A stretch of DNA of 64,000 nt from Sisyra terminalis (Eukaryota > Arthropoda > Insecta > Neuroptera > Sisyridae): assembly GCA_958496175.1 (NCBI GenBank), contig OY292275.1, forward strand, positions 26,389,001 through 26,453,000, written 5' to 3'. Shown here piece by piece: positions 1-12,389 of this stretch (its first letter is position 1; every line of letters starts with the position of its first letter). The notes beneath the pieces are model-generated. The model saw only the letters and a list, made by a program, of their open reading frames with translations, had not been told where the DNA came from and searched no databases. The position numbers were made by a program, and so were the translations under genes.

Positions 1-891
1 CTCGTAGATTTGAATAACTACTTTCTCTTTCTATCCCACCTTAGAATCTCACGGAAAGTGTTCTGGAACGTCTTCCGTCTCTCTTCAATCTAATTGTTAG
101 AACATTCGAATGTTCTAAAACGACAACAATATTATTAGTCTTCATATTTATGTACATATTCATAATTATGATCAATTATGACTTTTAAGGATTTAAAGTT
201 TTAATTATTATTGCCGAACTATTCGCATACTTTATTTTCCACAATTTAATTAAATGTTTTTATTATTCATAAAACCAAGAATCTTTGTGAATCAAATGAA
301 AATGTTTTAACGACTATATTCAATTTTGATACGTACCACAAATTGAGCCCTTTGTTCTGTCCAATCACTTTGTGACCGATATTGTAAAACTTCCCTCCTT
401 CTTCTGTTATTTATACGTTGTGGGAACTGCAATATAATAAATGCTTTCGAAAATAAAATTTTCTAATAGCATTAGCATATAAAATATAAATTTGATAGGC
501 ATTTGAATCACGGCCTTAATAATAATATTATAAATATCAATAATGGATTAACAGTAAATAAGTCAAAATAATTGTACTCAGGAACTCAGCAAGGCAGATA
601 AGAACTACCAAATATATGCAAGCTTATACGCTTACAATTATTATCAAAAGAATTGATACGAAATTTCATGCGTTTTTATTAACAACATATAACTAAAACT
701 AATAATGAAATATTTTCATGTTATTCCTTTATTTGAGTATCAGCTACGCACTCTCGAAGCGTCAATTTTGTAAGCAAATAAAGATTGAATTTTCTGAATC
801 AGTCCTTCAAGGATCCCATTAGGGACTTATAGAAACGATATTCAACGGACACCTGTTAAATTTCTGTTCCTTTTTCCTGATGATACAGCAA

Positions 892-893
<2 letters not shown>
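1..893. other. AT-rich non-coding spacer
   Basis: I see no long reading frame or recognisable repeat family here. The first 120 bases are less AT-rich than the rest and hold several GAA/TTC triplets and a perfect palindrome, listed separately. The remainder is low-complexity AT-rich DNA typical of insect intergenic or intronic sequence. Confidence 0.6.
97..118. promoter_or_regulatory. 22-bp perfect palindrome, heat-shock-element-like
   Basis: The sequence around AGAACATTCGAATGTTCT reads identically on both strands over 22 bases. It contains two overlapping nGAAn/nTTCn pairs, the building block of heat-shock factor sites. A further TTC/GAA/TTC cluster (TTCTGGAACGTCTTCC) lies about 30 bases upstream. 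The palindrome is directly visible; a heat-shock role is only inferred, and no downstream gene is visible to support it. Confidence 0.3.

Positions 894-962
<69 letters not shown>
894..962. repeat. (AT)n microsatellite
   Basis: About 34 uninterrupted AT dinucleotides. Pure runs of this length are normally unstable in length and are also common sites of assembly error. Confidence 0.97.
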
Positions 963-964
<2 letters not shown>

Positions 965-3444
965 TAATAATGCTATTTTGAAAAAAAAAAAATATGAAAA
1001 ATCAAAGCTAATGATAGACTGAAGCTACTCTTTTCATAAGACGTTAACCCAATAGACATACAAAGGTATTAGTAATTGAGAAAAATATATAATGAAATGG
1101 ACAAAAACTGTAAAATGTTAGAGAATGCAACTGGGTATCAGACTTAACTTTGCTGAACATATGTATTAAGATAACTATAACCAATTAATGACTCGTACTT
1201 ATATCCTATATCCATTACTAAATAGGCAATCCAAGTCGTATATCAGCGACATAATGACGATATGAATTATATAAAGCAACTCTCAGGCCTTTAATTACAT
1301 ATGCTCAGTCTGGAGTTCGGTTAGCAAAACCAAGTATCACACTGTTCAAAGAGTCTAACACAATTTGTTAAAAATGGTGGAAAACTACCTAGTAAATTAT
1401 AGGATCTATAATCTAGATGATAAACTATAAGGTGCTACCATTCGATTTGGATATTTTTTCCTTACCACAAAAAATGTTTATAAATTTCAAAAACAATCCT
1501 TCGATGACCAATATAAGAAAAACCAAAAATACAAACATTGAAAAACATAAAAAACCATACTTTAATAGAGTACTAAACTAATTACAGAAACATTAATCGG
1601 GTGTCATAAGTATTGAAGTTAATTTTTCCCTGCCTCAAACACTAATTATAATTTGCACCAAATCAAATGCTAACAAAATGTATTTACATTGCACATATAA
1701 GGAACAATTAATTTTTAATTTTAGGTGTTCTCACGAATGAATATGTTTAATGTTAGTATCAATTGTACATCAAATATAATTTTCAAGACATATTTACTTA
1801 GTTAATCTCATATTACCATTTAATGAAAATTTGTACACTGATTACTTGCTTACTTTTTATATTTTATATCCCTGCTATTTTTTCTTTCATAGTATTGCAT
1901 CGAAGGATATCCTATTGGTTTTGATAAAAGTTGGCAGTATAATTTAAAATGTATATCACGTAAAAGGCTTTTTAAAGGTATTCATCTTGGAAGCTTATTT
2001 CTTTAAGCCGCCAAGTAAACCTTAACTTTTGACATAAATTTAAACTTGATTTTTTATCCAATCCGGATAAAGATAGGGTTTTGTTGGATTGATAGACATG
2101 TTATGTTGTTAACACAATAGTCTGTTACGTCACAGAAGTCGAGGAGACCATATCAACTAATTTTGAACTACGTAGCTATTAAATATTTAAGACTAATGTT
2201 TCCGACGCGAAAAATGTAGTATCGTATATATGTATGTTCTCCACCAAATCAATCGTAAAAATAAAAAGTTTTAAACTCCTTCGTGTTATTCTGTCGTTAT
2301 CACATACATTCGTAGCCATTTCAAAATGAAAATGATGAAATAAAAGTGTATGTTACTCAAATACACTACACTAGCGTTTAACTATTACCAATTTTATAGT
2401 TCCATATGTTTTACTTGTCCAAGTTTTGTGATCTGCGTCCATGAAGTTTCATTACCTCTGTGAATATGGAAATGGATTAATTTCGGATTAAAATGAAGTT
2501 TTTACTCGTCATTCGTGTTTACGACGTGCTTTCAACTTCTGCATCAACGTGATGGTTTAGTTTCATTTTATTTGGGATTTTGTTCTCGTCATTACTATTT
2601 AAACAAAACAAATATGAGGTATAACAAATATTTGAACGAGATAATTAGACATACAATAAAGTTAAAGTTTAATTATAAAAACATTTAATAGTTTTAAGCT
2701 TTCATTTTTATTGAATTCTGAATTTCTATTATACATAACAATGGGTTAAAAATATAATGGTAAAACAATGTTACCATAATGCAATACGCTTGCGTTTTCG
2801 GTTTCAACTCGAATATAACTCATGTAAAAGTATTTTAAACTTTGTTTATACTGTAGTGAACAAAAAATATGGTCTATCGTAACATTGTTCGAATTAGTTC
2901 AGATAGATTGGAGTTATGTAAATAACCATAATTCAGTTTGCTAACCACGTTGAAAAAATAGAGAATTTATTAATGTGAATTCTTTTTAGGATATAGAATC
3001 ATAAATTAATATGATAAACAATTTTATCGACATTTAGTTTGAAAGTAACATACAATGTAAAGTTATTTCGGTACAATCGATCAACGCCCTACAACAGATG
3101 GATGACTGTGCTATTTTTATAATCAAACTCGTTAATAATAAATCAATAATCTAAAAACTTAAGGTTCACAACGGACTTAAAAAAAATATCAATTTCGATA
3201 CGTTAGATGATAAAAATGTGAAAAGAAATAATCTGAGGCCTCATGCTAAATTCAATTTTTATTTCGTCGTGTTATATTGCTAAAGGTGACACTATTATGT
3301 ACGATGCATACAAATATAAATTGAAAGTTTCTGTGACACTATAGAACATTTTAAATTGAAATATTTTTAAAAGACGTTAAGGACTTATTTTAAAAGGACA
3401 AATCATGGTAACATTACATTAATAAAAACACAATATATATTACA
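963..3444. other. AT-rich non-coding spacer
   Basis: No reading frame of interest and no repeat family that I can name. A short stem (TTTATCC, five bases, GGATAAA) occurs near 2055 but has no further context. Confidence 0.55.
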
Positions 3445-3480
3445 CCAGCTAATGCTCGCAACTTCGTCTGCGTCACGTAT
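3445..3480 (-). mobile_element. Decayed Helitron 3'-end fragment
   Basis: On the minus strand this reads GCAGACGAAGTTGCGAGC followed by ATTAGCTGG. It matches the better kept 3' terminus at 26.6 kb (GCAGACGAAGTCGCGGGG, ATCAGCTAG) with a few substitutions. Helitrons end in a short hairpin and CTRR; here the terminal CTAG has decayed to CTGG. The body would lie to the right but I cannot follow it, so only the terminal motif is annotated. Confidence 0.4.
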
Positions 3481-4003
3481 ATGATGGTACAGATGATAGT
3501 ATTCCTTTTAAGATTTTTATATCGAAAACTTTATATTGTTACGAAAAACTTATTCGCTTAAATCATAGTAAAACAATCGAAATCTGACAAATAATTTTTG
3601 AATCTATGGGTATTTGAAGAACATCACATTCAAATTACAGACATATTGAAATGTTTAATATTTTTTTAAATATGAAATTGCATATAGCGATTTGTTAAAA
3701 ACAATGAGCACATCTAGCTTTAATAAACTTTTGTTTGCAACATTTTATATGTGTCAATAAAAATAAAATCAACCTTCTTGCGCAAGTTCTTTACGGCCGC
3801 TAGACTGACCGTACGATTACCGATAGAAGCTATATAAAAAAAATAAGTTTTCTTTAAATTCTCTCCCCAAAACGTCACTAGCTCTTAGAAAAATGTAAAT
3901 TGTATAAAAAAAAAAGAAAGAAAAAAATAAATAAAATCACGACATATTTATATTTTTATCATATAAGCTATCATATATTTTCTGCGACTACATTTGTTTA
4001 ACT

Positions 4004-4262
4004 CAGGGGTGGCCAACCTGCGAACCGCACGAGGCCTGGTTTGACCATTTTTCCTACACGTGAGACTCATCACACATTAACATTTTTAATTTATTTTATA
4101 ATAATTATAATGATTAAAATAATAATAACCAATATATAAAAAATGCTAACAGTGTATTTAGATCTATTATGGAGAATTGGATATAAATAATTTTATAAGT
4201 ACGCTGTGGAGTAATGATGTATTTTCAGAGTCCCACAGTATCATTTAGGTTGGTCATCCTTG
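4004..4262. mobile_element. hAT-like MITE, 259 bp
   Basis: The left end, CAGGGGTGGCCAACCT, is mirrored at the right end by AGGTTGGTCATCCTTG: inverted repeats with four mismatches in 16. CAGGGGTGGCCAACC is a terminal sequence often seen in hAT elements (family knowledge). The interior is AT-rich and non-coding, so this is a non-autonomous derivative. The expected 8-bp target duplication is not clear (GTTTAACT versus TCGTCACT, four of eight positions), which fits an old insertion. Confidence 0.55.
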
Positions 4263-6180
4263 TCGTCACTGATTAGTACGTCGATGATACATCTATTTTG
4301 TAAACATTTCTACTTTAAGCTTTATTTACATTACTATTTTCTTCTTGAGCAATTGTTTGGGTTCTATAACAGACAACTATTAGGAATAATAAAGCAGCAA
4401 TACGTGGAAATTGAATTATGTTTCCACAACACCATTAAGATATGCTATATTATTAATGATTGTGTATAAAACTATCACTTTTCTGAAAAAGACAATTATT
4501 ACACTTAAAATAATTACCGGTTCTAATTGTAATAAGCTAGGGATTGTTACACTTTATTTAAACTATTAAATATAAGTTTAAATTAATAAAACAGGTTTAA
4601 TTCACCAGAACACAGAAATTAAAAAAAAAAACTTTTGAAACCAACAACTCAAAGTGTTCATCGCTTCATTTTATTAAATGAACAAACAATTTTTCTATTT
4701 AAATAAGTTGTCATTTTTCAAGTAGGTATGTTATAATAATTTGAAGGCAAAATAACAAAACCTTTATTTATCCAAATCTTTATTAATCTAGGATTTCGAT
4801 GTTACTAAAATGTTTATCACTTATTTGGCGTAGCTGTGGTGAGAAATATGAAAAAAAATTATAAATATTTTTGAAGCTTTAGTACAGATACTAGTTTGAT
4901 TATCACTTTCGCCTCATTTCACTTCATCAAATTGCTTTTATCTTTTCGTAACTGCTATGTGCCACCAATACTTTATAACCACAGAAGAAGATTTCTTGGT
5001 AATAGAAATAGGTATTTTCAGCAATTTGAGGGCTTTTATTTGGCAGCTATTATTTGATGAATTTCCCAAAATTCATATTACTTAAAAATTTGTACCACAC
5101 TTTATTTTTATAGTTTGTAAGTACAACATTACTCTAAACAATATAACCAAATAAATCAAAACCGTAATTCGCACCAATAAATTCTTTTATCAAACAACAC
5201 AAGAGAACGAACAAAATAATTGTGTCAGCAACAAAATATATCGATGAGGGTGTCTTTGTTATGTAGCGAGATTTTAACATAAGAACAACAATTATCTTTC
5301 AAACGGTTGAAGTTTGTAAGCCTTAAGATCATTTAAAAAACTTTTCTTTATTTTTCCTCATTAAAAAAATGCTTTGTTTATTTGGGGTTTCTTCGCTCAA
5401 TAAGCTTTAAATGTAGCCGACTTACCTATTAAAATTACACGTACCTTATAACTAACTTAAGAGTTTTAAACAAAAAGATCATAATGATACAACGAAATGT
5501 TTCACTCCTTGTTTTCTTACCCACATCTTTGATTTATATATTTTAAAATTCCATAACGGAGATGGTAGAATTGATAATAACATTGGTTATAATTTTGTTT
5601 TGTTTATCCATATGGTACGTAGTGTTGAATTCTTCTATCGAGATAAAACTTTCACGTAAGCTTTTATAAAGCCAAAAAAGCTGCAATAATTACAAAAATA
5701 AAATATAAAAAGCAAACAGATTATAGCGATGAAAATATTTGTTTCACGTATTTCTATCAAACACGTTTTTGTTTAATATTTTGTGGATTAATATTTTTTT
5801 CTTATCTTTACAGATAAAACGTATGTGAAATACATTACTTATTTTTTAAGTGAACCATACCATAAAATAATTTAATTTTTTAGGAAAGAATATTATTAAG
5901 AATAAATATTAATGTTAATAATATATATTAATAATATATTAATATTACGAATGTTTAAACCATAACTACTGGTAATTGACATACCAATACTTTATTTTAA
6001 CTCCGGTGTGTGACATCAACAAGTCTGGCGAATTTGTTTTAAATCATGGGACTATGTGTTTTTATCTAATATTTACAAGTTAGTAATTTTATAATTTATT
6101 GTTTTTAAAACAAATTTAAATTGTATGGTTTTAATAATGGTTTTAATTTGAATGTTTTCTAAAATTGTTACACATAGGTT
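4263..6180. other. AT-rich non-coding spacer
   Basis: Nothing recognisable. Short open frames here have no family features and are expected by chance at this base composition. An AT-only imperfect inverted repeat is visible near 5905-5945. Confidence 0.5.
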
Positions 6181-6216
6181 GCCTGATGAAGTTAGAATAA
6201 CATCAACGAAACGCTG
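6181..6216 (+). repeat. CTGATGA...CGAAACG motif, possible Penelope-like 3' remnant
   Basis: The segment reads CCTGATGAAGTT, then a short spacer, then CATCAACGAAACG, so TGATG and CATCA can pair. This layout (CTGAnGA, short stem, CGAAACG) recurs near the ends of many Penelope-like and related interspersed repeats. It also superficially resembles a hammerhead ribozyme core, but the second stem does not directly abut GAAAC. No reverse transcriptase is visible next to it. Confidence 0.25.
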
Positions 6217-6639
6217 CAATTGAAATTAATGAAGTAAAACACTGCTTGCTTATTTGGTCTACTACATCCTTATTTATCCTTCACATACATCGATTTAGAC
6301 CTGAAAGAATAGAAATTAACAATAAAGTACTTATTTTTTAAATTCTAAAATAAAATTTAACTCTTTTGAATTCTGCGTTGTCGTTCTTATTGTCTTCATT
6401 AGTCGATTTGAAATCAATTTGAAAGTAATACCAGATAACCGCGGACAATGTCCTGTTTTTTTTAAATCATATAGATTATTGGCTCTTATTCGCCAGAAAA
6501 TTATTCAGACGAAAACTAATTCAGTGAATGAACAACCTATGTTACACCAAGATCAATAGCATCTTAGCTAAGATTAAGCATGATTATGTTTCAATGGTAT
6601 TAGTTAGAATGGTATTACTAAATGATATAGAGTTAGTAA

Positions 6640-7410
6640 TATCTCGGACGATCCTGTTGAAGCACCTTTATGTAATTATGTAAGACACTCCCAATATTTT
6701 TCGGATAAGGATATTGGATAACTCTATAGAACAACTCTACAGGTTAAGGATATCAAAGTTTATAGTAATATCTAAGAGAGACCGAACCTCCATATGTCTA
6801 AACCAAAAAGGAAAGACAGTCGAAAGAGTGGAACACTTTAAATATCTTGAATATCATATCATATCAACGAAAAATTGAGTATGGAGCAGGAAATAAACAG
6901 CCGTATTGAGTAAGCTAGAGGATCCTTCACTTTGGACCAAACTGTATTCTGAAACTGCGTTAAGTGATATGTGTTCCGTATTGTCATATACGGAATGAAT
7001 GTATGGACTCTTACCCAAAGACGGGAAGATAAAATTTTCGCATTTGAAATATGTGGGTATATCGCCGAATCCAGAAGATAGCTTGGAAAGATCACGTACG
7101 CAATGAAAAAGTGCAAATGAAATGTAATACCTCAAAAACTTTTGTGATTTCTATAAAGAAAAGAAAACTACTGTACTTCGGCCACGTCATGGATAACGAC
7201 AATTACAGCTTACTCCAGCTCATCACTCAGGATCGGATTAAAGGATAAAAAGCTCTGGGAAGAAGCATACCCTGGTAACCAACTTTGGAGGGTGGTTCAG
7301 AAAAAGCACTAGAGGACTCTTCCGCATGGGTGTATCAAAATCAAAATAACCACAATGATCGCCACTCTTGAACGTTGACGGGGCACCAAAAGAAGATGAA
7401 GATCGAAGCT
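6640..7410 (+). pseudogene. Decayed RTE-like non-LTR retrotransposon, reverse-transcriptase C-terminus
   Basis: Conceptual translation over several frames gives, in order: SIEQLYRL and KFIVISKR near 6725-6770, GKTVERVEHFKYLEY near 6810-6850, EINSRIE near 6890, VIYGMNVWTLTQ near 6985-7020 and WKDHVRN with KRKLLYFGHVM near 7080-7190. These are the thumb and C-terminal blocks found after the catalytic box in insect RTE/BovB-type polymerases (family knowledge: the FKYLG, YG.E.WTL and YFGH.M blocks). The catalytic YADD box is not recognisable. Stops and frameshifts are numerous, so the copy is dead. The 5' part, endonuclease included, is absent, as is usual for 5'-truncated insertions. The clade call is less secure than the non-LTR assignment. 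Confidence 0.72.
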
Positions 7411-7892
7411 CGGCAGTGTGAAAATTCTTTATTTAGTTGAAAAAAAGATTGGCAAGTTAAATTAAGCCCTAGTAAGTTAATGTTAGAAATATCTTGACAT
7501 TGCACCGAAGTGGTCAAATAATTTAATTTATAATTTAATATTAGTCTGAGCAGTAATATGCATATAGCGGTAAATATCTCTGTGGTGTATGCTAGGCGTT
7601 AAAGGTTATAACTGATAAAATATACAAGGTTTTAAATACAATTTGAATGTGCCGTATTGATTTAAGCGACACTTTTAAATCAATCATAACCTATATATGC
7701 CTAGTATAGGCAATAGGAATCCCTAGATTGAGAGCAATCCACACTTTTTTAAAAGTAAACCAAATAATGAAAATATGTCATTCTACTTTTCCATCTCAAC
7801 ATTCTACAGATGTGGACATTTCAAGGAATTCTTAATATTTCTTAGGTACCACCTATATACAACTAAAGAAAAAATCCTGCGTACGGTGAACC
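7411..7892. other. Non-coding spacer
   Basis: No reading frame or repeat recognised. It may include 3' untranslated sequence of the preceding retrotransposon relic, but no poly(A) tail or target duplication is visible. Confidence 0.45.
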
Positions 7893-8059
7893 GAGAACAA
7901 GAGTTCCACTATCTAATAAGACTGCTTTCCTGATGGATTACGTGCTGAGGAATGACAAATACTGATATGTTAATGTCGGTATTTGCCATTCCTCAGCACG
8001 TAATCCACCAGAAAAGCAGTCTTCGGAAGTTTTATTAGATGGTAGAACTCATGTTTTCT
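7893..8059. repeat. 167-bp hairpin (inverted repeat)
   Basis: The left arm (7893-7963) and right arm (7975-8059) are reverse complements. The best part is a stem of about 30 bp with few mismatches around GATTACGTGCTGAGGAATG, closed by a loop of about 10 bases near 7965-7976. Outside this core the pairing continues through AGACTGCTTT and CTAATAA, interrupted by an insertion of about 10 bases in the right arm. The core alone has the size and shape of a microRNA precursor, while the longer pairing suits a small foldback MITE. No target duplication is evident. Confidence 0.75.
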
Positions 8060-8999
8060 CCCATGGTGGAACTCCTGAGCTGAACAGCTCATTATAAAAA
8101 AAAATTGAGGGAAAACGAGGAATGGAATGGAAAAAATTATCATGGATGAAGAACATTTGACAATAAGTACGTCTTAGCTTTGAACAACTTAAAAGAACCG
8201 CAAAGGACAGACTAGCGTTTGCTAATGTAATTGTCAACCTTCATTAATGTAGATGACTGCATAAGAAGAAGAAAGCTCAAGATGAATCAAGTACTCGACG
8301 TATCGGCTAAAAGACCAAAAGAAGCAAGTCAACCTTTTAATTTCAAAAGAGCAAAAAGTTCTACTAAAGAAACACTTTACAAACATCAACGTTGTGAAGT
8401 GAAAATGAAGTGTCGCAATGGTTAAGTTCTGAAAGAATTAAATAGACTTGAAAATCGAAGTTTTTTTTATTTTTTTTATTAGATACAAATATATGTACCA
8501 TGTTCATACGTTTTTTGTATTATTCTATATTTATTGGAAAATATATTATTACTATTTAGATGTAACTTTGTAACAAAACGAATGGTAACTATATAAATTA
8601 TCTGACATTCAAAAAGAAAAAAAAATCAGCGTTCCATAAAACTATTAATTATTATAATTACGTTTTCAATTATTTTTAAACGGTGAATTTTTAATACATG
8701 TAAGATAATTTTTTTTTAATGTGACATTTAATTAAATTATGATTGAGAAACTAATGAAAATTGAGCTAGACAAGGAATTATTATCATGTATTGTATTTTA
8801 TTTGTTTGATAAAAATTATAAAATCTGCTCTGATGAGATATTTGCAATAATGAAAAATTAACACTTAATTTTATCACCTGAGAAATAAGATTTTTTTTTA
8901 AAATATCTTAAAAATCAATCTTATAAATTTTTTGGAATTAGAATAATTAAAAACTCATTTTAAATAAATATTCAATAGGTTAGAAGAAGAGATATTCGT
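8060..8999. other. Non-coding spacer
   Basis: A short plus-strand frame at 8231-8425 has no recognisable motif. The rest is AT-rich with poly(T) runs. I see nothing functional. Confidence 0.45.
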
Positions 9000-9354
9000 A
9001 GATTTAGAAGTAAGGAAGGGAAATTTGCAGATTTGGCGCATGTGCACCATATTGTAGCGGCGACGCGTCTTTTCCTCTGTAGGGCTGTGTCGACGCTATT
9101 TTCCGCTGGAAACAGTCCTCGCGTTACAGTTCGTAGTTTCTGTTCAACTACATCGCTATTACCACAGTGTTTCTCATTTTCCCTTAGTCCGCGACAAAAT
9201 TCGCGCACACCAACGCATCCACGTTCCTTCCACAATGACAACTATCTAACGGTCGTTCCAATAATTGGAAAACCTCACTCGTTTTCAATTATTGTCGTCT
9301 TCATTTAGTTGTTTTTCTTATCTTCATTATCCAAAGGCAATAAAGATTTTCAAG
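9000..9354 (+). promoter_or_regulatory. Candidate host promoter and untranslated first exon with splice donor
   Basis: This is the most GC- and CpG-rich stretch of the window, with CG dinucleotides packed between about 9035 and 9220 inside AT-rich flanks. GCGCATGTGC at 9036-9045 differs by one base from the palindromic NRF-1 / Drosophila Ewg consensus GCGCATGCGC, a motif common at insect and vertebrate promoters. At the right edge CAAG|GTAAGAG (9351-9361) is a near-ideal splice donor, exon end 9354. No long frame with family features lies between, so an untranslated first exon on the plus strand is the simplest reading. Candidate initiators such as TTACAGTTCG near 9125 are weak. An alternative is an old element with its own promoter; no terminal repeats were seen. 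Confidence 0.45.
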
Positions 9355-12300
9355 GTAAGAGAGAATATATATACGTATATATAAATTTTATTTAGAAATA
9401 TCTAACTTTTATAAAAGTTTTACAAACTGTTTGATGCTTGAACACTTTTATTAAACAATAACCGATCAAAACATCAAAGAAACTACGGAGCAAAACTTTT
9501 CTTTTCTGAAATAATAATCGATATAAAATATTTGTCTTCTGATGGATTGATTGAATTAAAAGCTCGTAAACTTAATGAAAATTAGTAATATGAAAAGAAG
9601 AAATCCATTGGTACCGGTTCTTTATCTAAAACTTATTAAAAAAGGTTGATGTTTTTTAGACAACCATTAAGTGATTAAAGCCTAAAAGCTTCGTTGATTG
9701 TTTGAAAATTGAAACTTGTAAGTATCAATATGAGTAATTTAAGTCTAAAACAGAAATACTATACCGTTTTCTTTCTCTTTTTCTTTATTCAACAAATAGG
9801 TTTTTTTTTTTGGCCTTTTTCTTTTATGTAAGTTCAACGTGCTTTTTTTATTTTATCGCTCAGTTACGAGCCCAATTGGATTAGACCAATTGTTGTTAGT
9901 GAATGGTATAGTCTTTCCCTGTCGTCAACTGTAACTTGGGGTAGGGCTTATCTATGGTTTAAGACTTACGGATGTCAGTTTTTTTTATAAATTTATGCGT
10001 TGAATTCGTCATTCGGTACGTTATGAAATAAAACATATAAGTTTTTCTTATTACGACAGTCTAATCGTATATTTTATATTTTGATATATTACAGGCTGTT
10101 CCATACAGCGAACAAAAACTTGTACATTGAGATATTTTTTTCTTTCAGTTAATTCTATAAGCAATTAATTTTATAAACGGAAAAGCTTTAAATTTGAAAT
10201 TCAATTTATTGTATAATAACTTTCTCATTACAATATGAAGAGAAAAAATTACAAAAGTGGAGATGTATAGGAATGAGTATATATTGTATATACATGAAAA
10301 GTACGTTGGCCTTCTCGTAATAAGTATCATAATTTATGTTTTCGTACTAAAAGCACATATAACGAAATGTTTATGTAAAAATATGAATGAATTTGAAGAG
10401 TGTAATCTAATTAACGATAGCATTTTTGTCGTTTAATTAAACGAAATCGAATCAGAGCTGTGATTTATACGTCAATAAATATTTCTTTTAAAAAGAATCC
10501 AAATTTTAATTAAATCGTCCAAGGTGTTTTGTTTGACGATGTATTAATTACCCAATTAACATAAAATGAAACATATTAATAGTTTTTCTTCCTTCAACTG
10601 TTATCTCATTGGTCGGAATATTCTTTAGATAAATATATTATTTTCTTTTAAATTTAGTGGAATTATAGATGCAAATATAAAAACAAATAATAATTGAATT
10701 CTAAGCTTTTACGATTTTACACTTGCCGCATTAAAAATCAATAATTATGCTCCTTTGATTTTATGCAGAGTAATTACAAGTGTTTAACCTTGGAACTCAC
10801 TCGCAAAAATAATTAACTTCACTTTAAAAGAATATTTCCTTTGAGTGATATGAATAATAACCTTCTTTGAACTTTTATCAAAAATATTTTTCATTTCAAG
10901 TCAATTTATACACGTTTCTATTTACAATGTTATTCCCTACGGAAATGTAGTTGAAATTATATGTTTTACCAAATTGTCATTAGGTTACACTAGTAAATGT
11001 AAATTTTTGTACCGGAATAAATAGACTATTGATTTATAAATAGATTTTAAAACGATAAATTACAACACTATAGTTAAAATGAATAAAAAAATGCATACAG
11101 CATCTTTTAAATTACTTATGTATAGTGAAATGAATGGAATTGACGTTGCGACGTATGAAAAAATAAATAAAATAAGAAGTATGTTTTAAAAGAATTTGAA
11201 TAAAAATTGAGAAAAATATGTTCTTTTTATCTGAAATATTTATGCTTTCCCGAATTTATTAAAAAAATATACGATTCATAAATAATTGATACGCTAGCAA
11301 GTGCAAACTTCTACCAAACTTTGCACATGTGAAATGTATAGCATATATGAATCATCGAAGCATGGAAAAATTCAAAGAAATCAAATTGTAAATTCAATAG
11401 GATAAATTTTTTCGAGAACAAACTTTGCGCGAATAAATAAATAAATACTTAATTATGACAACGAGCAATATTTCATACTAGAAACAACATCTCACTTGTA
11501 TAAATATTTCGAAAACTGAATTATTTGTTGTGCATAAATTAGTATATTGTTATAAAGATGAAGGGCACGCGGATATTTCAATAAATAATCGTGCGATATA
11601 AGTGGGGGAGAAAGTAAAAACTATAAAATGTGTCGATTAATAACAAAATAACACCGAATAATTCGATATTTATGTTCAAACTTTATATTTGTATATCAAT
11701 TTTTGAGTCTAGTGAGACAATTTATTCTTTTTGATCTATTTAAAACGATTTTGTTTTTTATCACTACGCATAATATACGCGAAAATTGAAACAAAACAAA
11801 TAAAATTCATAGTTCTGTGTTCAATGTACATAGGTATAAATACAAATAAAGAAAGTGTGAAGAATATCTTTCAGTCCAATGGATTTTCTTAATGATTTAA
11901 GAAAAATAAATTTATGTGAATGCGGTATTTTATTCATGGTTAATTCAATTTTTCCCTTCGTAGTAACAGTTTTTAACGCCATATTTATTTATGTGAGTTT
12001 TCGTGTGTCAATTTTAGAAGTAAATGATATATGTTTGATTTTTTTTGGTTGAAATTTTCTAAATGTTAGTCAAACTTATTTATACATACGTATAGTTACG
12101 TAATAAATTACAAAATAAAACACCCATAAAATAAAAGTGTAATTAATTCTGATAAACAGTTCTCTAATTTTAATGTTTTTAATTAATTATTGCAGGCATT
12201 TAAATAAACAAACTATATTTATAAAATCTAGTTAGGTTTCTGTTTTTTGTAAATTTGTGCATTTTATTTTTCTTGATTGTGTAATTTTCCAAATTATATT

Positions 12301-12389
12301 ACTTGACCAGACATAACTATGGGATTTCCCAATGTATATATGGGGCTTCATTGGTTTCCAATAGTCAACCAGTGGATGAATACGGTGAA
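9355..12389. other. AT-rich non-coding DNA, possibly the start of a large first intron
   Basis: It begins with the donor-like GTAAGAG. I find no element ends or coding blocks in it. If the 9.0-9.35 kb segment is a real first exon, this is intron sequence that continues through much of the window, because no convincing partner exon is visible. Confidence 0.35.

Noticed and set aside
9033..9308. Coding gene in the CpG-rich island (frames on both strands)
   Set aside because: Frames lack motifs and overlap antisense, and the sequence has promoter/leader character with a downstream donor. Treated as an untranslated exon candidate.
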